DNA of 25,000 nt from Tubiluchus corallicola (lineage: Eukaryota > Priapulida > Priapulimorpha > Priapulimorphida > Tubiluchidae). The stretch covers positions 1 to 25,000 of the forward strand of contig JAQGDQ010001131.1 in the NCBI GenBank assembly GCA_030141605.1, read 5' to 3'. Each line of letters starts with the position of its first letter. The first letter of the stretch is position 1. This document shows, one piece after another, positions 1 to 8,364 of the stretch. Both the position numbers and the translations under genes were made by a program. Under the pieces are notes generated by a model that saw only the letters and a program-made list of their open reading frames with translations, made no database searches and was not told the DNA's origin.

Positions 1-195
1 AATGTAACTATCTTTAATGTTAATCATCTGCATGATAATCTTCATTCCAGTTAAATTTTATTTTATATAAATTGTTCTTTTCTGAACATTTAAATATTCT
101 CGTTTTGATCTTTTCAACCGTATATAATCTTTATTGCTTGAGTTTATTTTCTTTAGAAACGTTTGGTTTTCGTATTTTTATTTTTTTGTATTTTC
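1..195. other. T-rich sequence left of the 54-bp array
   Basis: This is AT-rich, pyrimidine-heavy sequence without a recognisable exon. It should be part of the gephyrin intron that follows coding exon 4, since that gene continues to the left. No match to the next expected gephyrin block is visible on the minus strand. Confidence 0.5.
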
Positions 196-621
196 GGATG
201 TTTGTGTATTTCTCATTATTGTTCTTTCGTTTACTTCTCTTTTATTTATGGATGTTTGTGTATTTCTCATTATTGTTCTTTCGTTTACTTCTCTTTTATT
301 TATGGATGTTTGAACATTTCTCATTATTGTTCTTTCGTTTACTTCTCTTTTATTTATGGATGTTTGTGTATTTCTCATTATTGTTCTTTCGTTTACTTCT
401 CTTTTATTTATGGATGTTTGTGTATTTCTCTTTATTGTTCTTTCGTTTACTTCTCTTTTATTTATGGATGTTTGTGTATTTCTCATTATTGTTCTTTCGT
501 TTACTTCTCTTTTATTTATGGATGTTTGTGTATTTCTCATTATTGTTCTTTCGTTTACTTCTCTTTTATTTATGGATGTTTGTGTATTTCTCATTATTGT
601 TCTTTCATTTACTTCTCTTTC
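196..621. repeat. 54-bp minisatellite, about 8 copies
   Basis: Units start at 196, 250, 304, 358, 412, 466, 520 and 574, each opening GGATGTTTG. Copies differ by only a few substitutions, for example GAACA for GTGTA in the third unit. Because 54 is a multiple of three and the unit has few stops, several frames stay open. On the minus strand, which is gephyrin's sense strand, the frame repeats KREVNERTIMRNTQTSIN. Periodicity rather than selection explains the open frames, and no splice acceptor or signal peptide leads into them. Confidence 0.95.
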
Positions 622-622
622 T

Positions 623-674
623 GAGAAGGGTGGTTGAGTCGTTAACCTATGGTTAACCTTCGCCACCCTTTCTC
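623..674. repeat. Hairpin element, copy 1
   Basis: Outer arms GAGAAGGGTGG (623-633) and CCACCCTTTCTC (663-674) enclose a perfect inner palindrome, GTTAACC-TAT-GGTTAAC (641-657). A related structure occurs at 7083-7131. The 54-bp array ends directly at its left arm. Confidence 0.75.
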
Positions 675-822
675 CCATGTAAATTTGTATTTTTGTTTAT
701 TTTATTGTTAAATGTAAATTTATTGAGAAAAATAAATCACCAATGATACAAAATCGTGTAAGGCTGCTTAAAAGGTAAATCAGTCACAACCCAACTGGGG
801 GCTTAAAGAAAGAGAACTCCAC

Positions 823-921
823 CTCGGGCGTCACGTCCCTCGGTGCGAATCCGGTCCCTCCAGCGGTGATGATGATATCGACAGGGACGCCAGCGTTGTC
901 TGTCCATTCTTCGAGCTTCCC
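823..921 (-). CDS. GPHN: Gephyrin coding exon 4
   Basis: The acceptor is TTTTTACAG|GGG, phase 0. The 33 codons begin GKLEEWTDNAG and end GGTGFAPRDVTPE, the diagnostic gephyrin G-domain block. The residue before GGTG is Ala where vertebrate gephyrin has Thr. The proposed donor after the Glu codon is GAG|GTGGAG, which is weak. If it were not used, translation would add 12 residues (VEFSFFKPPVGL) and stop at TGA. The family continues with ATKEVI-like sequence at this point, so splicing here is the better reading. Confidence 0.9.
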
Positions 922-3900
922 CTGTAAAAACCTCCACATCTAATAAATGCATATTGAGAAAACGGTCAAGCTAAACAAAAATCATGCAAAAATTCATGCT
1001 AGAACATGTGAGTTTTGACGTGTCTATACACTTAAAGCAAAAAGTCTTTATCATAACGTCACCAACTGCATAACCATGACTTGTGATCATGGAGTTACAC
1101 CATGAAAATGCTTAAATTTTAGTAAATAATCAGGTGTGTCGCAAAATCAATGACACTCGTCATTTATTTAGCAAAAATTCCGAGTCAACTTACGATAATG
1201 GCATAAATTTCATCAGGAACGATCCCCTGGAGCACCACGTGTCCGGGAAAACTGAAAAAACGAAAAATATCCAAACTTCATTTAGTGATCGAGAAGTACT
1301 AATACATTTGTGTGCTTACAAAGCACAAACCGTCCATAAGTCCGCATAGTTAAAACTACTTTATCTTACTTCAAAGTAGAATGTGATAAAAAATTCGGAC
1401 AAATGTCAATTTTCTGATTTTTATAAAAACAAATGCTAAATATATTGGCCTTTTGTATTCTAGCATCAAATTATCAAGAAAATGTTCACAAAATACTGAA
1501 AATCTAATTTTATAATCCTGTACCCATTCCTCTGTCTAGAAACTAGTACTGCAATTGTAAAACACTTGTATTTTCAAACTCTGATTGTAGCTCGGGTTTT
1601 TCCGCTGCCAAGACCATATTTTCATCAGGAAGAGCCATCTACTGGATTTGAACATAACTTCAATGTGTTCTTGCAAAGTCCGTAGCAACCAACATTTGTG
1701 TGGTTGCTAAGTGTTTTGTAGAAACGCGATAAAAAACAATGGCTGACTTTAAAAGTGATTTTCTGAAGATTATGTTTCTCAGTGCGCAGCCTGTACCTCA
1801 ACTTCAATGTGGATTATCTCATCTTAGAAATAACATAGAGTGATGAACTTGGTATCAAAATGATCCTCGTGAAATGGAGATTCAGGATATTTGAATAACT
1901 AGAAAAGCTTAATTGCCGACTTATGGACGAATTTGCTATGCAAGCACATATTTGACAATTTTTTGCTACTCAAGAAAAATTGCTAGACAAGCTTTTGACT
2001 TTTGCAGGCAACTCAGTTTCTGAGAACGGGAATTTTTGAGAAAGTGACGGTTTTCACTCTAGACAAAAAGGGTGTTCTCTTTTGGTGTTCTCAGCTTGAT
2101 GAGCAGTTTAGGGACTAATTTTGACTAAAGTAATAAAAATCGGGCATCTTGCAGAAAACATTTGTTCAAAAAAAGACCAAATCTTTAATTAAATAGTTAT
2201 TTAATCAAAATGTCCTACTTCTTAAATAAAAAATTCTGAATAAATGTTAAACACACAAAATAATCAGCACGTTTAATGCTGGATGACTCGTACGGAGCAT
2301 AATAGTTGCAATGGGTCAGCATTTGTTACACAGGCAATTGCCAAGATTTATTTTCCGCGATGTGACTTTAAGTAACTAGTTTTATAAAGTACAATTTATT
2401 TTTATATTTATATGTATACAGGGTGTCTCAAAAGTCAGAATACGTTTTATATTTCCTATATTTTTTAACAAACGAAGCAAAATGTGTGAAAACTGGTACA
2501 CAATTGAACTCAAATCTTGGAGAATTTTTTTAGTCAAGAAAAATAAACTAGAATACAAAAGTCCAATATATTAAGCGTGTGTTTTCGTGAAATTTTTGGT
2601 GTATTCTACTTTGAAGCATCATAACGTAGTTTTATCTTTGCTGACTTATGGACGGTTTTGGTTTGCAGGCACACATACATTGAGCTATATAAACATACTT
2701 TCCAGACCTTCTAGACTTTGGAATACACTCTACGCTACAACCGCATAAAACCGGCTAGAGGTGGGACACCTTACGCCTACGTGTGACTCTGACATGACCT
2801 CAAAACATGGACTTAGACTTGTCTGGCAATGCCACAGTATTGCAAAATAAACCCTTGTTGAAAAGAACTAGGCCTATGTGTCGTGTAGAGGGCAAATATA
2901 TTTACATAGTAATAGTGTTTGTTGTCTTGTTGACAGAACACAGAAATATTAACATAAGGGATAGTTAATGTCAAGCAAGACATGTAAGCAAGCCTAGATA
3001 TTATAGACGTCGAACTGGGCTCCGAGTTATTATTTATTATAGAAGTTGAATTGGACTCTGAGTTATTATTTATTATAGAAATTGAATTGGACTCTGAGTT
3101 ATTATTTATTATAAAAGTTGAATTGGGCTCTGAGTTATTATTTATTATAAAAGTTGAATTGGACTCTGAGTTATTATTTATTATAAAAGTTGAATTGGGC
3201 TCTGAGTTATTATTTGTTATAGAATTGAACCGGTCATAATTTGTGTATAATAACGAACATAGCTACTATTTCAGGATGCCATTAATTATGCGTGTAATTG
3301 CCAGAATTTTTATAAATCATTGCAGTTCATTTTACCAACTATTACGTATTAATGGGTTGGAAAGAGGAGACAGTGAAAAATTGTGGACTAATCAGAATTT
3401 GAACTCGAAACTTGGGATTAGTACTTCCGCGCCTTACCATCTAATAACAAAGCAGGTCACAGATTTCCTCCTTATAGTTCATAATTCGACAGCGCCACCT
3501 ATACACATGACAGTAGGGGGATACTTTTGGTATCAATACCTACCCAAATTGTGGTTGCCAGAATTTTTATAAACCATTGCGCTTCATTTTACCAATTATT
3601 ACCCATTGTGGGTCATGAGACACGGAAAAACTGTGGACTAGCCAAACCGTTCGCAATGCAATATATAAACATTTTGTTGCCAAAAATCTGGGCGAAATTA
3701 TAAAACGGGGTGTGTTATTACAAGGTTTGGCTGTTATTACAAAGTGATGATTTACTGGCCCACCCTGTATAAAAGGCAATAAGACTTTTCGCAGTTTCAT
3801 TGTGCACACACGTACTTGCTGTAGGTCAAAATATAAATGTACCACAGCAACGCGTCCTAACTTCAACCGTTATGTGACACGTGGCAAAGCAAAGCCATCT

Positions 3901-6900
3901 GCCATATTAGTTCAGTAACATCAGTTGTTTTACATGGACTTTACTTATTATGCACTAGGTTGTACGTACAACAATTTGCTAGCAGGATCTTACTTAGGAA
4001 CAAGAAAAAATGAAATAGGTAAGGTTCTAGTTAGCTATTAAAACTGTTACTAGTACAATAGTTTGGCTGTGAGACATTACAAGTGTACACAAATGCGGTG
4101 TCTGGTGTACTTAACCTTTGACCTTTTCACGATCGTCATCAATCGCTGGAACTGTGAAAAGACTTATTAAGACCATATCTAAGTTTAGTCTTAGGGCCAT
4201 CACTAGTATTTGCACTTACAAGACATTGTCAACTATTAACTGCTTCAGTTTCGCTCCAGTTTTGTCCTCAGCCTCTCCTCTGTGACATCTGTCGCTGACT
4301 GCAATAAAACAAGGTTGAAAAGAATGCAGTAACGCTACTAAAGTGCTCTACAAAGTCAGTAATATTAATTTTCAAGAACAGCAAAAATGATATGGGCCCA
4401 TAATAATAGGAAAATATGAAAAGACGAGATTTACAGCTGGATTCGAACCAGAGACCTTTGGATTTGAACCAGAGACCTTAGAAGACTAAAGGCATGACCA
4501 GTAGATCACAAACTTTTTTGCAAAGAAAGTTGGTCACCCCAAGTAAAACCAACAATTTTTCAACTGAATCATTTGTCTTTGCCTATACAAAAAAACTGCA
4601 TCAACTCCAAAATATAGAATTGGAGTGGGAGTAGTTAGGCCTTAGTTAAAGAATTTCTCCAAACCTTTAGGCATTTCGATCTCATATTGAAATTTTGAAA
4701 AAATACTAAAACCAAACTGGTTTATTGCTCGCTACAGCAGGAAATATAACTTGTATCCAGGACTGGCCAGGGACAAAGACTGGCCCTGTTTCTTTACATT
4801 AAATGTGCACCAAACAGAGAGAGAAAAACTTTTAAGGGACATCAGAATCTAACGTGCAAAGACAATGGTGTCAGCGGTGGGATTGCAACCTAGGAAGCTC
4901 ACTATGAATGACAATCCTCTAACACGACACACTGGATCAGCGGTGTTTCAACCATGCTCGGAGAGGCACACCTCCTTCCTACACGAGACAAAGTTACACA
5001 GACAGTAGGCAAACGAAACAGCTGAGCAGTTACCTACAATGGTCACCCATCCACTTACACTATGAAATAATCACACTTTCGTGTGGCTGCTCAACTATTT
5101 CCCCGCTGAAGTGTTACAAACAATGCAACAAACAACGACAAACCAAACATCACCGTACGCATACTGACAGATTTAATTAGCCATCTTAACATGCGATAAT
5201 TAGCAAGCGAAGATGTCCTGGCTGCTTAAAATTGTTAGCACTGCCATATTATACATAAAACAAACTTTGATTCGTTACTCATAAAGTTAAGGTTTATAAC
5301 AAATCAGAACTTGATTAAATTAATGTAAAAATATGGCTCGGCAAAATACAAAAATAAGGCGACTGTGACAAGGCATTAACGAGTGCTACTTTGCCCTGAA
5401 TGCCCTTGAAGACTACACACTATCCACAAATGGCCTAAAGCAAACATGTTATCCACACGTGCAGGGCATGTAATCAGCCATGTACTGAACCTAGAAACGA
5501 GTAAAAATACCTTTAAATAATTGTTTCAGTTGCAAAAAATTGTGTATGACGTTTAAAATTTTTTTATGATAAGTCAAGCCATCAAAGAAAGGTAAACCGT
5601 CTAGATGCATAGATGTTTTTTCTATGTTGTTTTGTATTTGTCAGTTAGATTAACTCCATAGAAGGGTAGAATTTACTAAAGTAAAATAAGACTATGTGGA
5701 TCTTCGTGTAGCATTGACATTACTCACTTTGGGTGCAGAGGGTGCAGGGCTACGTGCTGAGGGCACTAAGGAAGTGGCTGCAAAATTTACAGATATCAAG
5801 TATCCAGGCAGTGTGACTTTACTGTTCTTGTCACTCTGCTAAAGGTTTCAGAGTATCACTGCCAGAAAGTGGCATGTCCGACAAAGAAGTCAAGACTATA
5901 GCAAAAATGCAGAAATTCCATAACGTCTTTATAGCTTGAAAAGTGCTACTCTGTGAAATTCTTCTGTTCAGTTCAGTATCACTAGCAGCTCAGTAGATGG
6001 GCAAGCCTAACTACTGACGACATCACAAACTAACATAATTTTCAACATGAAAAATATTCTACGAGCTTGTTGCACATGTTAGCGAAAGCAAAAATTAAAG
6101 CACAGTAACACTGCAAGATATTCAGTGTGTAGTACTAAAACTAGGCAAGTTTTAAGATAAATATTCAAAATTTGCAGATTTACGCATGAGGTGTCGAACA
6201 TGTGCAGTTCGTCACAACTAACACATCTGTTACTGAGAGGTACAGCACCTGTTTTTTGTGTAATGCATTTTCAAAATGCAGGCGCTAGTGCCTGTCCAAC
6301 TAGCAAATGGCGAAATGTGTAACAGTGAAGAACTAGTGGTAATAATTCTTTCACGTAAGTCATTTTTGGAAAAATAGCGTGTTTCTTTTCAATATTTTAA
6401 AGAGTAGATTGCTTTGACATGTAGTTTAAGATTAGATCCAGTTTTGCTTTAAGCTGCCCTGGGCTGCAGTTTATTTTAACTTACAAGATAGTCCAGTCGT
6501 AGTAATAAAATGTAATCTTCAGCCACTAGCCAGTACTCACCGCAACTGGTCAGTCTATCATTGGAACATAGTAAAGCTGTATTTAAAAAACTGACAAATA
6601 CTGGACTTTTCTCACTGGACTCACCGAGTAAAACTGGACAGAGATTTCTGAAAGATTTCGGATTTTGAGTCTAGATCTGGTGCATCCGTATTTAGAGTTA
6701 GAATATTTGCATCGTACACTTTTACAAAACATTCTTTTTTTACAATGTTAACGTTTTTGTGAGATGTTTTTGCATGATACCGTTCAGTTTATATCTTCAG
6801 TGCTTATTTCAGTTTTCAGTCCTTGTGCATGCTTGCTTTCATATCCATTATTATATCCTGTGACTTTATATGGTTATCCACTTCAAATAGTTTTTTTGTT

Positions 6901-8364
6901 TCTCAATCTGTTTTGCTTACGTTTATTTTATTTTATTTTTGCATATTGCTCTCCGCTTAAAACTAATTTGATTCATTTTTTGCTATCATTTCTGCATTAT
7001 TATATTTTTTCAGTTTGACAGGATTTTCTTCGTTTCATCCCATGTTAAATCGGCGCCAGATTTTCTTGTACTAATTTTAACTAAAAGGGATGGAGATTTG
7101 CTAACCTCTAAGGTTTTTCGCCACCCTTTCTCTAAATACTAATAACTTATTTTGCTACGTACTCGATGTTTTCATGTGTTACAAGAGAAAAACAAAGTTA
7201 TCTGAATCCGTACTGCACAAAATAAACTTGAATTGAATGAAACAATACTTAGCCAACTATCAAATTTAGTAATAATAGTAAAAAATTGTAATAACTTGCC
7301 GAAACATGACAGCTTCGTGTTAAAACAGCGCAAAACAAATAAGACTTTTCGCAGTTTCATTGCCCACACACGTACTTGCTGTAGGTTAAAGTTTAAATGT
7401 ACCACAGCAACGCGTCTTAACTACAACCGTTATGTGACACGAGGTAAAGCAAAGCCATCTGCCATATTAGTTCAGTAACATCAGTTGTTTTACATGGAGT
7501 TTACTTATTATGCACTAGTTTGTATGTAGAGCGATTTGCTAGCAGGATCTTACTTGGGAACAAGAAAAAATGAATTAGGTAAATTCATGTGTTAAAACAA
7601 TGCATTTGCTCTGTAAAATGGTTATGAAAGCAGTGTAATTACGTTTTCATACTCAAAAAGCATTAGTTTATGAAAACCAATGTAAAAATTGGTCCTTGAA
7701 ATGCGATAACCAAAGTGGTTATGCTAGGTACGAGCACATGTCTTTAGGTTGTACTGAAGTATATCGCTAAGCAGTGGCCGACCAGCTAAGTGGCACATGG
7801 CAATTGTTAGTAATGTAGTTTGTACTAGAGAGAAAAGAATTATTTAATAAATGTGAAAGAGGAAAAGTCAGGTAGGTCAGTAAGAACAGGACAGCACTAA
7901 AAACAGTTTGGAGAAAGAGGGTCATGGGAGCAGGTTCACACATCATAGTTTTAGTTTCTTGATAGGTGATTATATTTTCATTTTTGCAGGAGTGTAATTA
8001 GTAATTATAAAATAGTTTGTATTAATGGAGAGAAATTTTGTATACGTATAGTTATAATATTTTGCAAGGAATATGTTATGAAAGGAGTAAGGAATACAAA
8101 ACGACAAATACAAATACAGGTTTTTGGAGTCCTCAGACTTGAGAGTCGAATTTCGGCTGCTAATGAACTAGGTAAAGTTCACGTGTTAAAACAACGTATT
8201 TGTAAAATGGTTATGAAAGCAGTGTAATTACGTTTTCATACTCAACAAGCATTAGATCAAATAAGCATTGAGAAATAACTAAAGATGTCGATTGTACCTG
8301 TTAGTATTGCAACTTTTATAGGACGTTGTTCCTGATGAGACGAATCCCCACGATTACCACTCAT
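823..8364 (-). CDS. GPHN: Gephyrin, N-terminal part (4 coding exons, continues beyond left edge)
   Basis: Gephyrin adenylylates molybdopterin through its N-terminal MogA/MoaB-like G domain, inserts molybdenum through a C-terminal MoeA-like domain, and in animals anchors glycine and GABA-A receptors. Only the G-domain start is in this window. Joining 8364-8298, 4298-4220, 1251-1194 and 921-823 gives 303 nt, or 101 codons, with no stop. Residues 17-25 read KVAILTVSD, followed by GEAEDKTG (30-37), IVPDEI (59-64), DIIITAGGTG (83-92) and FAPRDVTPE (93-101). From family knowledge these match the IRVGVLTVSD, AEDRSG, IVPDEI and TTGGTGFAPRDVTPE blocks of gephyrin, in the same order and spacing. Junction phases are 1, 2 and 0 and agree on both sides of each intron. 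The next exon, expected to start ATKEVI-like, is not visible in 1-822 and must lie outside the window. A stand-alone MogA-type protein is the alternative, but FAPRDVTPE favours gephyrin. Confidence 0.93.
1194..1251 (-). CDS. GPHN: Gephyrin coding exon 3
   Basis: The acceptor is a T-rich tract ending TTTTTTCAG|T and the donor is ATC|GTAAGT, both strong. The 58-nt exon completes the split TT|T phenylalanine codon and adds 19 codons, FPGHVVLQGIVPDEIYAII. The VPDEI core is the same as in vertebrate gephyrin. Exon 3 ends at phase 0. Confidence 0.92.
1300..1955. mobile_element. R1 repeat, copy with terminal inverted repeats (MITE-like)
   Basis: The ends are inverted repeats of about 38 bp: the left end reads CAAACCGTCCATAAGTC inward and the right end GACTTATGGACGAATTTG. 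The interior has no credible coding capacity. The same interior recurs at 11815-12360, including GGAAGAGCC, a CAATGGCTGACTTTAA block and AGTGCGCAGCCTG. A shortened inverted copy lies at 2425-2690. TIRs plus a non-coding interior suggest a non-autonomous DNA transposon. No target-site duplication could be fixed. It lies in gephyrin intron 2. Confidence 0.7.
2425..2690 (-). mobile_element. R1 repeat, truncated inverted copy
   Basis: This stretch carries, in the opposite orientation, the left part of the R1 element: TATTCTACTTTGAAG, then GACTTATGGACGG and GCAGGCACACA, plus the AATATATTGG / TTTTGTATTCTAG block seen at 1440-1465. With the copy at 1300 it forms a long imperfect inverted pair within one intron. 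Confidence 0.65.
3006..3221. repeat. 36-bp minisatellite, 6 copies
   Basis: There are six units of 36 bp built on GTTGAATTGGACTCTGAG followed by TTATTATTTATTATA. Differences are mostly A/G changes within GGACTC/GGGCTC. The unit length is a multiple of three, so an open frame crosses it on the plus strand. This is repeat-driven and not evidence of a gene. Confidence 0.95.
3298..3650 (+). repeat. Direct repeat pair of about 95 bp (3298-3395 and 3555-3650)
   Basis: Both halves contain TTGCCAGAATTTTTATAAA, CATTTTACCAA, a TTAC block and GTGGACTA in the same order. They are diverged and separated by about 160 bp of unrelated sequence. This is an old segmental or transposon-internal duplication. 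Confidence 0.7.
3776..4020 (+). repeat. R-C dispersed repeat, copy 1
   Basis: It aligns closely over about 245 bp with 7337-7580 and with the window end at 24783. Shared blocks are TTTTCRCAGTTTC, GTACTTGCTGTAGGT, GCAACGCGTC, AAAGCCATCTGCC, TTCAGTAACATCAGTTG and TAGCAGGATCTTACTT. The repeat is non-coding. It sits 200 bp from gephyrin exon 2, inside intron 2. Confidence 0.85.
4108..4170 (-). repeat. R-D short repeat, copy 1
   Basis: On the minus strand it reads AAGTCTTTTCACAGTTCCAG, then CGATTGATGACGATCGTGAA and AAGGTCAAAGGTTAAGT. The same 60 bp occur at 12852 and 13111. Its two ends match the R-C head. It contains a perfect DR1 (AGGTCA-A-AGGTTA, plus-strand 4112-4124) and lies 50 bp from gephyrin exon 2. 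Confidence 0.8.
4220..4298 (-). CDS. GPHN: Gephyrin coding exon 2
   Basis: The acceptor is TTTTATTGCAG|TC and the donor is TT|GTAAGTG, both close to consensus. The exon is 79 nt: two bases finishing the valine codon, 25 codons, then two bases of a phenylalanine codon. It encodes SDRCHRGEAEDKTG followed by AKLKQLIVDNV, which aligns with the SDSCFRNLAEDRSG / LKDLV region of gephyrin. SD and D-x-x-G (residues 24-25 and 34-37) are the conserved substrate-pocket elements of the family. Confidence 0.92.
4439..4510 (-). pseudogene. tRNA-like (Arg-type) pseudogene or SINE head with duplicated B box
   Basis: The minus strand holds an A-box-like GTGATCTACTGGTCATGCC (plus 4491-4509), an anticodon-arm-like TTTAGTCTTCTAAGG with a CTTCTAA loop as in tRNA-Arg(TCT), then a B box GGTTCAAATCC. 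A 21-bp perfect-length tandem duplication (4439-4459 and 4460-4480) adds a second B box, GGTTCGAATCC. The acceptor stem does not pair, so this is not a working tRNA. It lies in gephyrin intron 1. Confidence 0.6.
4872..4935 (-). pseudogene. Possible tRNA-derived fragment (Leu/Ser-like 3' half)
   Basis: The minus strand ends CCTAGGTTGCAATCCCACCG then CTGACACCA, resembling the T-arm, acceptor stem and CCA of a class II tRNA. GTGTTAGAGGATTG upstream could be a worn A box. The 5' acceptor strand is not found. It is best read as a SINE or tRNA remnant. Confidence 0.35.
4940..6009. other. Intron 1 sequence without recognised features
   Basis: This stretch lies between gephyrin exons 1 and 2. It is unique-looking AT-rich sequence, and no coding block, RNA or repeat family could be supported. 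Confidence 0.5.
6010..6370 (-). repeat. R-B dispersed repeat, copy 1
   Basis: Read on the minus strand it aligns with 20240-20780 and 23485-23965: TTACGTGAAAGAATTATTAC, ACTAGTTCTTCACTGTTAC, GCACTAGCGCCTG, AAAACAGGTGCTGTACCTCT, GTGACGAACTGCACA and TTATGTTAGTTTGTGATGTC. Relative to the other two copies it lacks about 27 bp between two CCAC/CCACT sequences. It is non-coding and lies within gephyrin intron 1. Confidence 0.85.
6371..7082. other. Intron 1 sequence, T-rich right half
   Basis: The sequence at 6371-6720 is featureless. From 6720 to 7020 it is strongly T-rich on the plus strand, giving an open frame of Leu/Phe/Tyr codons from 6764 that is compositional. The T-rich part precedes the second hairpin element, just as the T-rich 1-195 region and the 54-bp array precede the first. 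Confidence 0.5.
7083..7131. repeat. Hairpin element, copy 2
   Basis: It has the same right arm as the copy at 623-674 (TTCGCCACCCTTTCTC), a degraded left arm (AAAAGGGATGG), and an inner inverted repeat, AACCT-CTA-AGGTT (7103-7115). Copy 2, like copy 1, follows T-rich sequence. It lies inside gephyrin intron 1. Confidence 0.65.
7337..7665 (+). repeat. R-C dispersed repeat, copy 2 with long tail
   Basis: The first 245 bp match the copy at 3776. The repeat continues with GAATTAGGTAAATTCATGTG, TAAAATGGTTATGAAAGCAG and TAATTACGTTTTCATACTCA. This tail is found again at 8160-8255. It lies in gephyrin intron 1. Confidence 0.85.
7670..8159. other. Intron 1 sequence without recognised features
   Basis: This is AT-rich intronic sequence between the R-C tail copies. 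I see no exon, RNA gene or further repeat on either strand. Confidence 0.5.
8160..8255 (+). repeat. R-C tail fragment beside gephyrin exon 1
   Basis: This block repeats 7565-7665 with a small internal deletion: GGTAAAGTTCACGTGTTAAA, GTAAAATGGTTATGAAAGC, ACGTTTTCATACTCA. It ends about 40 bp inside the intron from the exon 1 donor at 8297. Confidence 0.8.
8298..8364 (-). CDS. GPHN: Gephyrin coding exon 1 (start codon)
   Basis: This exon has 22 codons plus one base. It opens MSGNRGDSSHQEQRP and ends with IKVAILT and the first G of a valine codon. An in-frame TGA lies three codons upstream of the ATG, so translation cannot begin earlier in this exon. The donor is ACAG|GTACAA, phase 1. The short polar leader before the IKVAILT strand is typical of gephyrin N-termini. 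Confidence 0.9.

Larger units (their letters stand above)
2415..3771. mobile_element. Possible DNA-transposon remnant bounded by TATACAGGGTG ends
   Basis: TATACAGGGTG at 2415-2425 and its reverse complement CACCCTGTATA at 3761-3771 face each other across 1,357 bp. CAGGGTG with flanking TA is common at Tc1/mariner-type termini. Only about 11 bp are inverted and no transposase is seen. The inside is a patchwork of an R1 piece, a 36-bp minisatellite and a direct repeat. The two ends may belong to different elements. Confidence 0.3.

Noticed and set aside
72-678. Long ORFs on both strands across the 54-bp array
   Set aside because: The period is a multiple of three, so stop-free units keep several frames open at once. 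There is no start context, splice site or signal peptide supporting any one of them.
6764-7018. 84-codon Leu/Phe/Tyr-rich ORF that could look like a membrane protein
   Set aside because: It lies in T-rich DNA in a gephyrin intron. The hydrophobicity follows from base composition.
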